NCBI GenBank assembly: GCA_019054805.1
Contig: JAHQIY010000009.1
Span: 1,984,001 to 2,048,000, forward strand
Source: Brachionus manjavacas
Lineage: Eukaryota > Rotifera > Eurotatoria > Ploima > Brachionidae
Reading direction: 5' to 3'
Length of the DNA stretch: 64,000 nucleotides
Shown: positions 45,705-57,481 of the stretch, in pieces
Layout: each line of letters begins with the position of its first letter
How positions within the stretch are numbered: position 1 is the first letter of the stretch
Made by a program: the position numbers and the translations under genes
The notes under the pieces: model-generated
What the model was told of the DNA's origin: nothing
The model's input: only the letters and a program-made list of their open reading frames with translations
Databases searched by the model: none

Positions 45705-45742
45705 GAAAAACTTTGTTTTTTATTAACCTTATAAATTTTGAC

Positions 45743-46582
45743 TAGTGTTGGACGCGGACAGAGCTAACCGGTCCAGAAACGGGCGGTTCATCGCGGTTGT
45801 TGGCCCGTTTATTTTGGCGGGCTAAATTTTGACCCGTTTAATAAACGTTTAAAAATAAACGGGCGGTCCAAGAAACCGTTCCAATTTTGGCGGGCGGACT
45901 CTGGCCCGTTTATTTTGACGGGCTAAATTTTGACCCGTTTAATAAACGTTTAAAAATAAACGGGCGGTCCAAGAAACCGTTCCAATTTTGGCGGGCGGAC
46001 TCTGGCCCGTTTATTTTGGCGGGCTAAATTATGGCCCGTTTAATAACCGTTTAAAAATAAACGGGCGGTCCATGAAACCGTTCCAATTTTGGCGGACGGA
46101 CTCTGGCCCGTTTATTTTGGCGGGCTAAATTTTGGCCCGTTTAATAACCGTTTAAAAATAAACGGGCGGTCCATGAAACCGTTCCAATTTTGGCGGACGG
46201 ACTCTGGCCCGTTTATTTTGGCGGGCTAAATTTTGGCCCGTTTAATAACCGTTTAAAAATAAACGGGCGGTCCATGAAACCGTTCCAATTTTGGCGGACG
46301 GACTCTGGCCCGTTTATTTTGGCGGGCTAATTTTTGGCCCGTTTAATAACCGTTTAAAAATAAACGGGCGGTCAAATAACCGGCCAGATTTTTGGCGAGC
46401 GTTAATTTTGCCGGTCAACTTGGCGGTCTTAATTTTGACAAAAAACAGGAAATAAATAAAAAATTAAGCTATCTTAATATATTTATTTTTTAAAAAAAAA
46501 GTTATTTTTTAATTAGAAAAAAAAATAAAAAAATCTACGAAAAAAAAATTTTATTTAAAAATTAATAAAAAATAAAAATCTT

Positions 46583-46613
<31 letters not shown>

Positions 46614-47395
46614 TTTATTTAAAAAATAAAAAATATTTTTAAACGGTTATTAAACGGGCCAAAATTTAGCCCGCCAAAATAAACGGGCCAGAGTCCGTCC
46701 GCCAAAATTGGAACGGTTTCATGGACCGCCCGTTTATTTTTAAACGGTTATTAAACGGGCCAAAATTTAGCCCGCCAAAATAAACGGGCCAGAGTCCGTC
46801 CGCCAAAATTGGAACGGTTTCATGGACCGCCCGTTTATTTTTAAACGGTTATTAAACGGGCCAAAATTTAGCCCGCCAAAATAAACGGGCCAGAGTCCGT
46901 CCGCCAAAATTGGAACGGTTTCATGGACCGCCCGTTTATTTTTAAACGGTTATTAAACGGGCCAAAAATTAGCCCGCCAAAATAAACGGGCCAGAGTCCG
47001 TCCGCCAAAATTGGAACGGTTTCATGGACCGCCCGTTTATTTTTAAACGGTTATTAAACGGGCCAAAATTTAGCCCGCCAAAATAAACGGGCCAGAGTCC
47101 GCCCGCCAAAATTGGAACGGTTTCTTGGACCGCCCGTTTATTTTTAAACGTTTATTAAACGGGTCAAAATTTAGCCCGTCAAAATAAACGGGCCAGAGTC
47201 CGCCCGCCAAAATTGGAACGGTTTCTTGGACCGCCCGTTTATTTTTAAACGTTTATTAAACGGGCCAAAAATTAGCCCGCCAAAATAAACGGGCCAGAGT
47301 CCGCCCGCCAAAATTGGAACGGTTAATACGGTCACGGTCACGGTTTTTAAAATTTTTGGCCCGTTTACTGTCCGCTTGCACGGACACCAACACTA
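45743..47395. mobile_element. hAT-like foldback element built of 101-bp tandem repeats
   Basis: Ends TAGTGTTGG and CCAACACTA are flanked by a perfect 8-bp duplication ATTTTGAC (45735-45742 and 47396-47403). The left arm has about six head-to-tail 101-bp units and the right arm about seven in reverse complement. Each unit contains TTTAAAAATAAACGGGCGGT and CCAATTTTGGCGG. The spacer, about 46430-46635, is poly-A-rich. Single-base variants (TGGCGGACGG versus GGCGGGCGGA) are mirrored between arms. No coding frame. Confidence 0.9.
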
Positions 47396-47519
47396 ATTTT
47401 GACTTAGTTAGTGATAATTTACTTTCATTTGGTACATTTTAACAAATAGTTAATGAAATATGAAGAACAGAGCGAAGATAGTTTTTTAAACTTCAAATAT
47501 TATCTTAAGGATCATCATA

Positions 47520-48010
47520 TCGCAAACACAAAGTCAAAATTTGTAAAAAAACACAAAGTTTTTCATGCTTGCAATATTAACTTCAAATGATATTTTTATT
47601 TGAGACTGAAAAAATAATTTGAAACATCGCACTTTTTCAATGTTATTTCAACATTGGATACATTTTATAATTCAAACCCAAAAAATTAAACCAATTTTAT
47701 TATAAAATAATTATTTAAAAAAAGCTTTCCTGCTATTTTTCTGTATTTCAAGACTGTATTTTGACTAATTTTTCAACCAAACAAACGATTTACGTCTTCA
47801 GCAATTTTTTTTGAACTCTCAAGTCCATGGCCTTCAATTGATTTTTTCTTTCAATTAAATATTTTTAATTTCTTTTCATTATGACTTCAATTAGACAAAC
47901 TTCGATATTTTTTATAATGCTAGGATAGATTTTTTTGCCAGAAATATCAAATTTTCTCATTGACTTTTTTGAGTGATTCAAAATTTCTTAATATAAAGTG
48001 CAAGGCAGCA
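47520..48010 (-). pseudogene. Transposase helix-turn-helix scrap and repeat copy
   Basis: 47620-47700 is similar to 63025-63105, and to 43260-43345 in opposite orientation. At 47700-47850 the minus strand reads RKSIEGHGLESSKKIAEDVN, a stop, then KISQNTVLKYRKIAGKLF, which looks like the N-terminal DNA-binding part of a Tc1-like transposase. Heavily decayed. Confidence 0.35.
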
Positions 48011-48099
48011 TGAATACAAATTCTTTTAGATTATAATATTGTAAGTAAAGAAGGATGTTTTAAATATTATTTGATCTCAGCTTTCATTTGAAAAAAAAA

Positions 48100-48678
48100 T
48101 TAGTCCAACCTGTAAGCCGCCTCATGGTCCCCCAGGACCACCTATCATAGAGGTCAATTTCGATATTTTGGACGATGAAACTTCCTAAAGATAATTTTAA
48201 CCTTTTCTGGATAATTGAGGACCCTCTATATCTGCAAAATTTCAAGCGTCTGTGTTGCGTTTTTCACGAGATATCGTTAAAAAACCATTTTTGAATCTTC
48301 GGATGAGCTTGTATTGGAAGTATTTTAATATGTTGGATCGTCTGATTGAAATTCATCACCATTTTCAATGTTGTTGGTTTCAGTTTCCATTTTTGAATTT
48401 GTTCGCAAAATACAAACTTTTAACTGAATTCAACTCTAATTATACATTTATTTTAAGCTTAATTCTAAAATGCTCAAAATTACTGTGTCATCATTAGAAT
48501 TCATATATATGAAGCTGCACCACTACTTGAATCGTATATTAAAATACTAATTAAAATTATTTTTTTTTATTGCAATTTTTTCTTTATTTTAATTTTTAAT
48601 GCTGTACCAAATATAAAATAAATAAATTTTTTTTTTAAATCATTCAAATAATGCAGCACCATTCTCAAGACCCTGGAT
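48100..48678. other. Gene-free region with a less AT-rich patch
   Basis: 48105-48270 (including GTCCCCCAGGACCACC) has a more even base composition than the surroundings but no recognisable coding frame. It may be a scrap of an unidentified transposon. Confidence 0.35.
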
Positions 48679-48803
48679 ATAGTGCATCGCCACAACCCGA
48701 AATACGGTTTTGGCGCATGCAACACAAGTTAAGTTGAATTTAACATGAGCGAGATTTAGTATAGCGCCTGCGCCAATGATGTGTTCTAGGTTGTGGCGCT
48801 GCA
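48679..48803. mobile_element. Short palindromic MITE-like element
   Basis: TGCATCGCCACAACCC at the left and the complement of AGGTTGTGGCGCTGCAT at the right form outer arms. TTGGCGCA and TGCGCCAA form inner arms. Total about 125 bp, non-coding, GC-richer than the flanks. Confidence 0.55.
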
Positions 48804-48999
48804 TTATCGAACAAAGGAATACATCTAATCTTCTGAAAACTCATGATTTTATCTCAATGAGTCTGTAAGACAGTATTCCTGTTGATGTGATTCCGCTAAT
48901 AAGTCAAGTTTAGACTTGACTTAACTTTTTCCCCATAAAAAAATTCAAGTCAAGTTAAGACTTGAACTTGATGACAAAATCCGCCACAAGGGTCAATGA

Positions 49000-49290
49000 T
49001 TGGTCCATATTTGTTCATTTTGTAAAATAATGATCTACCAAAAGGAAATAGAGAATGTTGTCAAAATGTATGAAGATGATACAAAAATATTCTCGCAAAA
49101 TGTATCAAATAAGCACAAAAAGCTATAGATTTAATTTTCAGATGGAATCAAGATTGGCTTCTCCTCTTCAACACATCAAAATGTGTGATTATGCATATTG
49201 GTAATAAAAACAAAGAATTTCCTAATTTCATCAATGATAAGCAGTTTTCAACGTCAGAAACCGAAAAAGATGATGGAGTTATTTTCATTA
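49000..49290 (+). pseudogene. LINE reverse-transcriptase relic
   Basis: Plus-strand scraps read NDLPKGN, then, in other frames, a decayed ADDTKIFSQ-like region. After that come NTSKCVIMHIGNKNKEFPNF and SETEKDDGVIF, the thumb region of a CR1/jockey-type RT. Multiple stops and frameshifts. Confidence 0.7.
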
Positions 49291-50663
49291 TAAATTTATT
49301 AAATTATTTTGATTCATCGAAAATTTTTTCTTGATTCAAAAAATGTGAACATTTTTTATCAATTGAATTACTCGGTTTAAACTCAATTACTTTAATCTCT
49401 CAAATTATGTCATTAAACTTATTTGTTTTATTATTATCTTTAATTTTCACAAAAAAATATTATTTATAAGGCTTGTTCAACATAAAGAGGTTAGAGAAGA
49501 GTCAATCTTTTGTTTCTCTCCCTCTCTCTCTCTCTCAATTTTATTTAATAGCTCACGCTATTAAAGAATTTAAAAAAAAATTAATATTCAAAAAAGAGTT
49601 CCGAATCCTATAAAATAAAATCGTTTGTACCAAATTGCTTAAAATGTCAAATCGAGTCATTTTGTTCAAGACAAAGCTTTTGCTTTCACTTCGTAAACAA
49701 ATTCAAAATAAAATTAAGTGAAAAGCAATTTAATTTCGTATCGATTAATTTTATTTTTCAACAAAATATACAATCAAACGATTAAATGAAATTTCATTTA
49801 ATCGAATGAAATTTTTTAAGAACTTAATTTCATTCGATTAAGTTCTTATAAAAATTCAAATTTTATTATTTTTAGTTTTAAATTTATGGACAAATCTAAA
49901 TTTTAAACAAGTAATCTAAAATCAGAAATCACAATACAGTCACGATTAAATCGCTTCTAACAAAAATTAACCATTGAATTTATTGATTCTATTTCAAATG
50001 GTTTTTATTAAGAAAATGATGCAATCGATTTTTGTTCACGAGGTTTGCAATGATTATTTATTAGAGTGTGTTTATTTTAATAGGCTTAATAGATTTAGAT
50101 ATATATTATAAAAATTTTAACAAGGATAAACAAAATAGAAGAGAAAACGAAATTTTTAATTATATTTAATTATAATTAAATAATAATTTATCCAACACAA
50201 AGTCAATGCATCTAGTTTGATTTTTTTTACAGCCACTTGAACAAAATATTCAAACTGTTGGGTGCAAAATTGAAAAATTTTTACAAGAAAAAAAAACCAA
50301 GATTGAATTTCGACATTTTTCTCTCCAAATTTATTGATTATTTAAATATATAATATTTTTTTGAATAATTTCATATTTTATATTTTAGTCAATTCCATGA
50401 GTCGATACAATTGTAGAAAAAATTTTTGGTCACTATCCATAAGTAGAATATCGATATCCAACAAATATGTTTAAAACTTTAAAAGATGATTTTGTCGATT
50501 GTGAAAACAGAAATCAATTTGACAGTCATTCGATTGTCAATTAATGGATTAAATTTATTTAGTTAATGATCGATTTATTCTCATTTTAAAATTCTTCTGC
50601 GACAATGGACATATAAAAAAAAATTATTCGCTAAAAAATAAAACAAACAAACTAAATTGAAAG
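49291..50663. other. Gene-free AT-rich stretch
   Basis: Contains a CT microsatellite at 49514-49537 and an inverted AATTTCATT/AATGAAATT patch near 49790-49830. No gene recognised. Confidence 0.5.
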
Positions 50664-50665
50664 TA

Positions 50666-51568
50666 CAGTCAATCCTCGATATAACGAGCAAGTTGGGCGA
50701 AAATTTCGTTGCCCGTTATATCGAAACTCGTTATATCGAAATTGCATTGAAAAAGATGGGTAAAAAAATTTTTTTTTTCAAAATGTTTATTGGTAAAAAA
50801 ATAAATAAAAAAGGAAAAAAAATTCAAAATTATTGTTTTTTTACAAAATCTTTAATAGATGTTTGTTTGGAATTACATTTTTCAATCACAACATTTTCAA
50901 TATTAAACAAAAAATCAACTATTTTTGAGAAATCTTGGTTTTTATTCATTTTGTGCTGTATTGTTAACTGAACTGATGATCTCAACATCTGATAATAAGC
51001 CGCGTGCAGGAAAATTTGAGTCGATTGAAACATAAGCATATTTGTCAAAGTTTAACTTTTTTTCAAACGACATTGTCGCATACTTTAAGGCTTGTAGTTG
51101 AATTTCGATTCCACTCACAGTTACGATGCTATACTTTTGAACTTGTTCGAACCAAGCGATTTTTTGTTCGCAATGTTTTTTCAACTTTTGTTTCAAGTGA
51201 AATACACTTTCTTTTTTTTTTGATTAAGATTGGACATTTTTTATAAACAATTAGATAGGAAATGTTTTCTGGTGATTTATAGTTATTCATGAAGATAAGT
51301 TAATTGTTTTATTTATATTTTTTTTTTATTAAAAATTTTGAAAAAATTTCTTTTGTTCAAGCTCGTTATAGAAAGTTTTTATTCTTAAGAAAATGATTAA
51401 GCGGTATTTCATTATAAGCTCGTTATATCAAGTTTTCGTTATATCGAAACTCGTTATATCGAATTAATTTTTATATCTTTTTCTATAGCTCGTAATCGGT
51501 TCTAGCCAAGTTGCTCGTTATAAAGGGTTTCTCGTTATATAGGGTCTCGTTATACGGAGGATTGACTG
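50666..51568 (-). mobile_element. pogo/Tigger-type transposon, internally deleted
   Basis: Ends CAGTCAATCCTCGATATAAC and, inverted, GTTATACGGAGGATTGACTG are flanked by TA target duplications. Subterminal GTTATATCGAA words recur. The minus-strand interior at 51196-50830 encodes WFEQVQKYSIVTVSGIEIQL (CENP-B-type helix-turn-helix) and a C-terminal tail ending TSIKDFVKK. The DDE catalytic core between them is missing. It is a 903-bp deletion derivative. Confidence 0.88.
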
Positions 51569-51570
51569 TA

Positions 51571-52318
51571 GTCAATACTTTGAAAGTAGACGCATATTAG
51601 CAATTATTTTATAATGTATTTTAAAATTTATTTAAGATTTAATTTTTTTAAAGTTAAATGAAATAGAATTTCCATCTAAATTTTTCCTTTTTTATTAAAC
51701 CCAAAACACTAACCCTACACCTAACCCTTATAAAAATTTATTAAAATAATTGAAGATATTATCTCTTTTGAAAAAATTAATTAATTTTATAAATTTAATA
51801 GAGACAAGTTCAAGTTTTAATTCAAGTTTCACGAGATTCACTGGCCAAACACATGAATTAAAAATTATTTGAATGGATTGTGTCGGAAAAAAACGGGAAT
51901 TTCTACCTAAAGTCTCAACATTATCTAAAAATATAATTGAAATCTTTGACTCTGAATTTTTTAAGGAAAATAGTTTTAAAAATTTTTGAATTAATTATTC
52001 AAACAAACATTCAAACATTCATTCAAACATTTGCCAAAATGAAAATGACAAAATGAAAAAATTCACAACTTTTAAATGGAGTATAATTTTAAAATTGAAA
52101 AAGAAGAATATTCTAGAGATAAAAATAAAACAATAAAACAAAATTTCTAATAAAATATTATGACACCAAATATTTTTTTCAATTTGAATTGTACTTTAAA
52201 AAGAAAAAGAAAGTGATTAGAATTAATAGAGATTCATAATATTTTTGTAAAAAATAATTAAAATTTTTTTTTTTGATCAAAACTTTTTTAAAAAAATAAT
52301 TTTAACCACTAAATTTCT
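51571..52318. other. Gene-free AT-rich stretch
   Basis: A degenerate telomere-like patch, CACTAACCCTACACCTAACC, occurs at about 51707-51728. Otherwise nothing recognised before the 5S gene. Confidence 0.45.
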
Positions 52319-52438
52319 GTCTAGGACCATATCACGTTGAATACACCGGTTCTCGTCCGATCACCGAAGTTAAGCAACGTCGAGCCCGGTTAGTACTTGG
52401 ATGGGTGACCGCCTGGGAATACCGGGTGTTCTAGGCTT
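52319..52438 (+). rRNA. 5S ribosomal RNA
   Basis: 120 bases. It differs from the other copies near the 5' end (GTCTAGGACC instead of GCCTAGGGCC), which still pairs with the 3' end mostly by wobble. Internal control region intact. Confidence 0.95.
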
Positions 52439-52716
52439 GCATTATTTTTTAAATTTGAACAAAATGTGATTTCTGTTGAAAAAAAAATTTCGAGAAAATA
52501 ATTATTTTTAAGAAAAGTTTATATCCCTAATCTTTTTACTCCAAAAATTTCAAAAAAAAAATTTTAATGAAAAGAATCTAATTTTATAATAAAATAAAAA
52601 AATTAAGATAACAAAAATTTTTTTCAATTCAAATCTAAATTAAGCATCTAAAAAGTTTTTATAAGCATCTTAACTTAACTTAAATTTTAAGTGTAAGATA
52701 GCGATTAGAATAGAAA

Positions 52717-52789
52717 GCCCGGTTAGCTCAGTCGGTAGAGCGTGAGACTTTTAATCTCAAGGCCAAGGGTTCGAGCCCCTTATCGGGCG
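52717..52789 (+). tRNA. tRNA-Lys (anticodon TTT)
   Basis: Identical 73-base cloverleaf to the 28779 copy. The 5S-then-tRNA-Lys order and part of the spacer are shared with 28116-28851, indicating a segmental duplication. Confidence 0.97.
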
Positions 52790-53503
52790 AATATTTTTAA
52801 GAATTATTTTTTTTTCAATAATAAACTTAAAAAATCAAATCATAATTAGAACAAATAATTGAAATCGAAAAATCAAAAATTTATAAATATTTGATCAAAT
52901 ATCAAATTTTAAATGTGAACAAATATTGTATAATACTAACAATAAGTTTTTTAAGTCATTGGACTTTAATTAGTGATATCCATTTTATATTATAGACCTA
53001 AATAAAGTAATTAAAATTTAAATATTAGTTTTATTTACTTTCAAAAAAATTTCTTTTAAACAAAAAAAAGAGTTTTCAATTGCAAAAAGACGCAAAGAAA
53101 AAGGTAAGTAGCAAGTTAAATTAAGCAGACGACTTAAGGTTAAAAATTGAGACTCAATATAAAAAGAATCTTTCAAATTAATTTATTTCTAAATAAACCT
53201 GTAAAAATTAATACACGTCAAAATCTTCATATTCAGATGCTATTTTTCTAAATATAGCATACTCGAAAATTTGTTTCCTTTGAAGACTAGTTTAAAATTT
53301 TATACCACATAATTATAAACAAAAAGAAAAATCTTGATAAAACTGCAAGAAATGTTTGAAATGTTTCACCCAGTACTTATAAATCTTAAATTTTCGAAAG
53401 CTAATTTGAAATTAAAAAAATTATAAGTTTTGAGTTTCGATTCAATTAAAGGCTATTTGACAAAATAATTAATAAAAAGACAAGATTATGTAAAGAATAG
53501 TAA

Positions 53504-53576
53504 GCCCGGTTAGCTCAGTCGGTAGAGCGTGAGACTTTTAATCTCAAGGCCAAGGGTTCGAGCCCCTTATCGGGCG
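53504..53576 (+). tRNA. tRNA-Lys (anticodon TTT)
   Basis: Same 73-base sequence. The 5' flank GACAAGATTATGTAAAG is shared, with one change, with the minus-strand copy at 56175-56247. Confidence 0.97.
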
Positions 53577-53716
53577 AATTTTTGTAATTTTTTTTGAAAA
53601 ATTAACATACTGTACCACATGCATTTGCATTGATTACATATCTAGCATTGTTTTTCTCCGCCTTTAAAATTTTTAGAAAAAAGCTAAATTTCATATACTA
53701 GCATAAAATTAAAAAA

Positions 53717-55484
53717 ATGTTAGCTTCACAAATACTTTGCACTTTAATCTTAATCATATTTTTGAAATTAATCAAAATCACTTTTAAATACATTGGCGAT
53801 GTACGCCGAAAAAATGATATCAAACATTTGCCAATCGTTCCCTTTGTTGGACACAAATTTCATCTTACTAAAAAAAGAACTGGTAAAGCAAATTCTAAAA
53901 TTAAAATTCTAAAAAAAAATTCAATTTTACTAATTTTAGAACTTTATAATTTTTTTCTTGAACTTAGCAAAAGATTCAAAAATGAAGCATTCTGGTGCTT
54001 GTGGATTGGTATTTTTCAAAAAGCATCAATTACATTTTTGGAATTTAACATTTTAGGGACAACCCCCATCGCCATAGTTCACCATTGCGACATTGTTGAC
54101 GCTTTTTTTACTTCATCTAAGCACACAAAAAAATCATGGCAGTATAATCTTGTTCGTCCTTGGCTTGGCACTGGGCTACTTACCAGGTTGGTCATCACTT
54201 GAATAAAAAAGATTATTTTATTTGAATTTTAATTTAAAAGCGAAGGCAATAAGTGGTATTCGAGGCGAAGGCTTCTTACCAAGGCTTATCATTTTGAAAT
54301 ATTGGAAAAGTTTGGTGAAATAATGAATGAGCATGCTGAATTGCTGGTTCAGAGATTTGAAAATTTGCTAAAGGATAAGAAAAAAATCGGAATTTTCAAA
54401 GAATCAAAATTGTGCACTTTGGATGTTATTTGCGAAACTGCAATGGGTGTCAACTTAGACTCGCAAAAAAGTGCCAATTTGGAATATGTATCATGTGTGG
54501 ACAGGTAATTAGATCAAGTAGAAATTCCTGCAAAATTATTTATTCATTTCTTTGTTCTTTATTTTGCATCTTTATTCCGTAGGGCTTCTAAATTATTGAA
54601 CGATCGGTTTAATGCTCCCTGGTATTGGTCAGACTTTGTTTATTACAAGACAGAGCCTGGTAAAGAGTTCAAAAAGTGTCTCAATGTACTTCATAACTTT
54701 ACCAAGGACATAATACTTAAAAGAGACTCTGAATTCGATGATTTAAATTCGGGATCTAAAAAAAAATTTGCATTCTTGGATATTTTGCTAATGGCCAAGA
54801 GAAGCGATTCAGCGCTGACCTTTCAAGATATTCAAGAAGAAGTCGACACCTTTATGTTCGAAGGACATGATACAACTGCTTCCGGCTTAGCCTGGACTTT
54901 TCTTCTTTTGGCCGAAAATCAAAAAGTTCAGCAAAAACTTTACCAAGAAATTGAACAAGAATTAGGTAAAAAAGGTTATTTTGGAATTTTATTTTATTTT
55001 TTCCAAAGAGCAAAACAAAAAACAATTAAGCTCGAATGATTTGCGTAAATTGAAGTATTTGGACTGTGTTATTAAAGAGTCAATGCGTTTGTACCCACCA
55101 GTGCCTTACATTGGCCGAACAATCACTGAAGACTGTGTCATCAGAAATCATAAATTCAAAAAAAACGATCCAGTGATAATTGCAGTTTGTTCCATTCACA
55201 GAGATGAGCGCTTTTTTGCTGAGCCGGAAAAATTTGATCCCGACAGGTTCTTAAATGATAGTGAGATAAACAAACATCCGTACTGCTACATACCGTTTTC
55301 GGCAGGTAGAAGAAACTGCATCGGACAAAAGTTTGCAATGATGGAATTAAAAATTATTTTAACAAGTGTAGTTAGAAGATTTAAAATCAGATCTAGAAAA
55401 AAACTAGATGATGTTGTCAAAGTAGCTGAATTGACTCTACACACTATTGATGATGTTTATGTCGATTTAGAACCAAGATTTTGA
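53717..55484 (+). CDS. Cytochrome P450, CYP4-like, 5 exons
   Basis: Exons 53717-53882, 53940-54186, 54241-54504, 54583-54965 and 55009-55484 (stop included), 511 residues, the normal length for a microsomal P450. The N-terminal hydrophobic anchor is ILCTLILIIFLKLI. Conserved elements: EGNKWYSRRRLLTKAYHF (C-helix region), EEVDTFMFEGHDTTASG (I-helix, CYP4-type signature), KESMRLYPP (ExxR), and the heme loop PFSAGRRNCIGQKFA with the Cys ligand. CYP4 enzymes typically hydroxylate fatty acids or related lipids in the ER; the substrate is not predictable. Introns of 43-78 bp. It sits between tRNA genes and is not otherwise linked to them. Confidence 0.93.
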
Positions 55485-55875
55485 ATAAATTCTTAAAAAT
55501 AAGCCAATTTTTTTGATTTTTAAAATTGTCAAAAAATATGAAATCTAAGATCACATTTTCATCAAATAATTTATTTAAATAAAATAAGCATTAAAGATTT
55601 TATATAATTAAGAGTAAAATTGTTAACTTTTATTTTAACTACTAGTTCTCTAATCTACAACATTTTTTTTTATTAAAAAATATAAAAAAATATATCAAAA
55701 ATTTTCGCGTTGACATAAAATGGATTTGTTTTATTTTAGATATCTTATTTGTTCAATAATTGTTAAATTTTAAATTAATTTGAAAAGGTTTGAATAATCA
55801 ATTTAGATATTAAGATATTTAAGAATTATCAATGACGAAATAAGTAGAATTATTTAATAGGCTTTTATAAAAAAA
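55485..55875. other. P450 3' flank
   Basis: AT-rich, likely P450 3' UTR and spacer. No other feature recognised. Confidence 0.5.
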
Positions 55876-55946
55876 TGCACTGGCCGGGAATCGAACCCGG
55901 GCCGCCCGCGTGGCAGGCGAGCATTCTACCACTGAACCACCAGTGC
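55876..55946 (-). tRNA. tRNA-Gly (anticodon GCC)
   Basis: A 71-base cloverleaf: acceptor GCACTGG / CCAGTGC, D arm with TTCAGTGGTAGAA, anticodon stem around CTGCCAC (GCC), T arm GGGTTCGATTCCC. Intact internal promoter boxes. Confidence 0.97.
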
Positions 55947-56174
55947 TGATTAATTTGCTCTAAATTTATTTTTTATATATTTTTGTATTTATTTAAAATT
56001 TTTTTCCAAAAATATTTTCATTTACATAAATTTAATTTTTTAACATCACAGTAAAGCTTTCCAGAACTATTTTCAGTGATAATTCAAACGTTCTGTAAAA
56101 AATGTATGGATTTTAACCTAAAATAAAAAAATAGTTTAATACTTAGAATTGAAAAGTAAAACTAAAAAAAAAAT

Positions 56175-56247
56175 CGCCCGATAAGGGGCTCGAACCCTTG
56201 GCCTTGAGATTAAAAGTCTCACGCTCTACCGACTGAGCTAACCGGGC
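56175..56247 (-). tRNA. tRNA-Lys (anticodon TTT)
   Basis: Minus-strand copy of the same 73-base gene. Its 5' flank mirrors that of 53504, showing an inverted duplication around the P450. Confidence 0.97.
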
Positions 56248-56503
56248 TTACTATTCTATACATAATCTTGTCTTCTTATTAATTATTTTCTTAAATAGAA
56301 TTTAATTCAATTAAAATTGTTAAATTGGCATATTATAAAAATGCTATATATTTATTCAATATACAGAAAATTCCTTATTTTCAAATGAGCATTGATTCAA
56401 TTAAAATTTTGAATTTTATTTCTAAAAATAGTTTAAAAAAATTTGCCATCTGATGTATGAAGAATAATTATAATTTTTTAGTGATACTCTTTCGAGTAAA
56501 AAT

Positions 56504-56551
56504 GCCTAGAACATCCGGTATTCCCAGGCAGTCACCCATCCAAGTACTAAC
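56504..56551 (-). pseudogene. 5S rRNA 3'-end fragment
   Basis: Matches the last ~48 bases of 5S (GTTAGTACTTGGATGGGTGA onward) with a few substitutions. Homology stops abruptly at 56551, so the 5' part is missing. Confidence 0.85.
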
Positions 56552-57121
56552 GTCCATGTACTAAATTTATTTGGAATTTTATTTTTCTTTCGATTATTCT
56601 TAAATAATACTTAAAATCTATATCCTTATTTTTTAATTAAACTTAAACAAATTATAAATAAATTAACAAAAAGTTTTACAGGCCTTAAAAATTTTTACAA
56701 TTCAGATACAAAAATAGTCAGGTTTTTTTAAGGAGAAGACACGAGCAAGAATAATCCGATATCAGCCGAAAGAAAAAATGGCGGAAAAAACTAAATTTTA
56801 CTTAAATCAAGCTAAGTTAAAGTAGGAAATTAGGTTTCTGAAAACAAATTGATGTTTGTTTCAACTGAGATTACATTATAATTTTTTTTTTGTATGTTAA
56901 ATTAATTAAATTTAGAAAGATTCATCAATTAATTAAATTTAAAAAGTGAAATAGAAAATCAATAGAAATGAAATCATTTCAAATTTTTTTTGTTGAAGAA
57001 AAATAATTGTATCTAAGAGCACCCTTAACTTAAATTTTATCTTTTTTTTGTTTTAAAATCATCACTGTCGAGGTGTTTACTAAATAATTAATAATTTTTA
57101 TTCAAATTTAAAAAATAATGC

Positions 57122-57241
57122 AAGCCTAGAACACCCGGTATTCCCAGGCGGTCACCCATCCAAGTACTAACCGGGCTCGACGTTGCTTAACTTCGGTGAT
57201 CGGACGAGAACCGGTGTATTCAACGTGATATGGTCCTAGGC
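57122..57241 (-). rRNA. 5S ribosomal RNA
   Basis: 120-base minus-strand 5S gene with the intact internal control region. The flanks on both sides align to the flanks of the 28116 copy in inverted orientation. Confidence 0.97.
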
Positions 57242-57481
57242 AAACTTCAACTAATTTTTCCTCTTATTTCAATTTTTTTTTAATATAATTATAAAATAAT
57301 TTTGATTTTTTTTATTTACAAAATAAAAAGATGCTGAATCTTGATTTAAATTTTTAAAAGTTGATAAAAAATCGTTTTCATTCTAGCTAAACTTATTTCT
57401 AATTAAAAGTTGGTTTGCATTTGTTGAATCACTTTAAAAAAAATCATCTAAGAAGTATGTATTTTCTTAAATTGTTTTTTT

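Noticed and set aside
45743..47395. Possible satellite or CRISPR-like array
   Set aside because: Mirrored arms, hAT-type ends and an 8-bp duplication define a single foldback insertion.
51707..51728. Telomere-like CCCTA/CCTAA words
   Set aside because: Only two or three degenerate units; too short to call an interstitial telomere.
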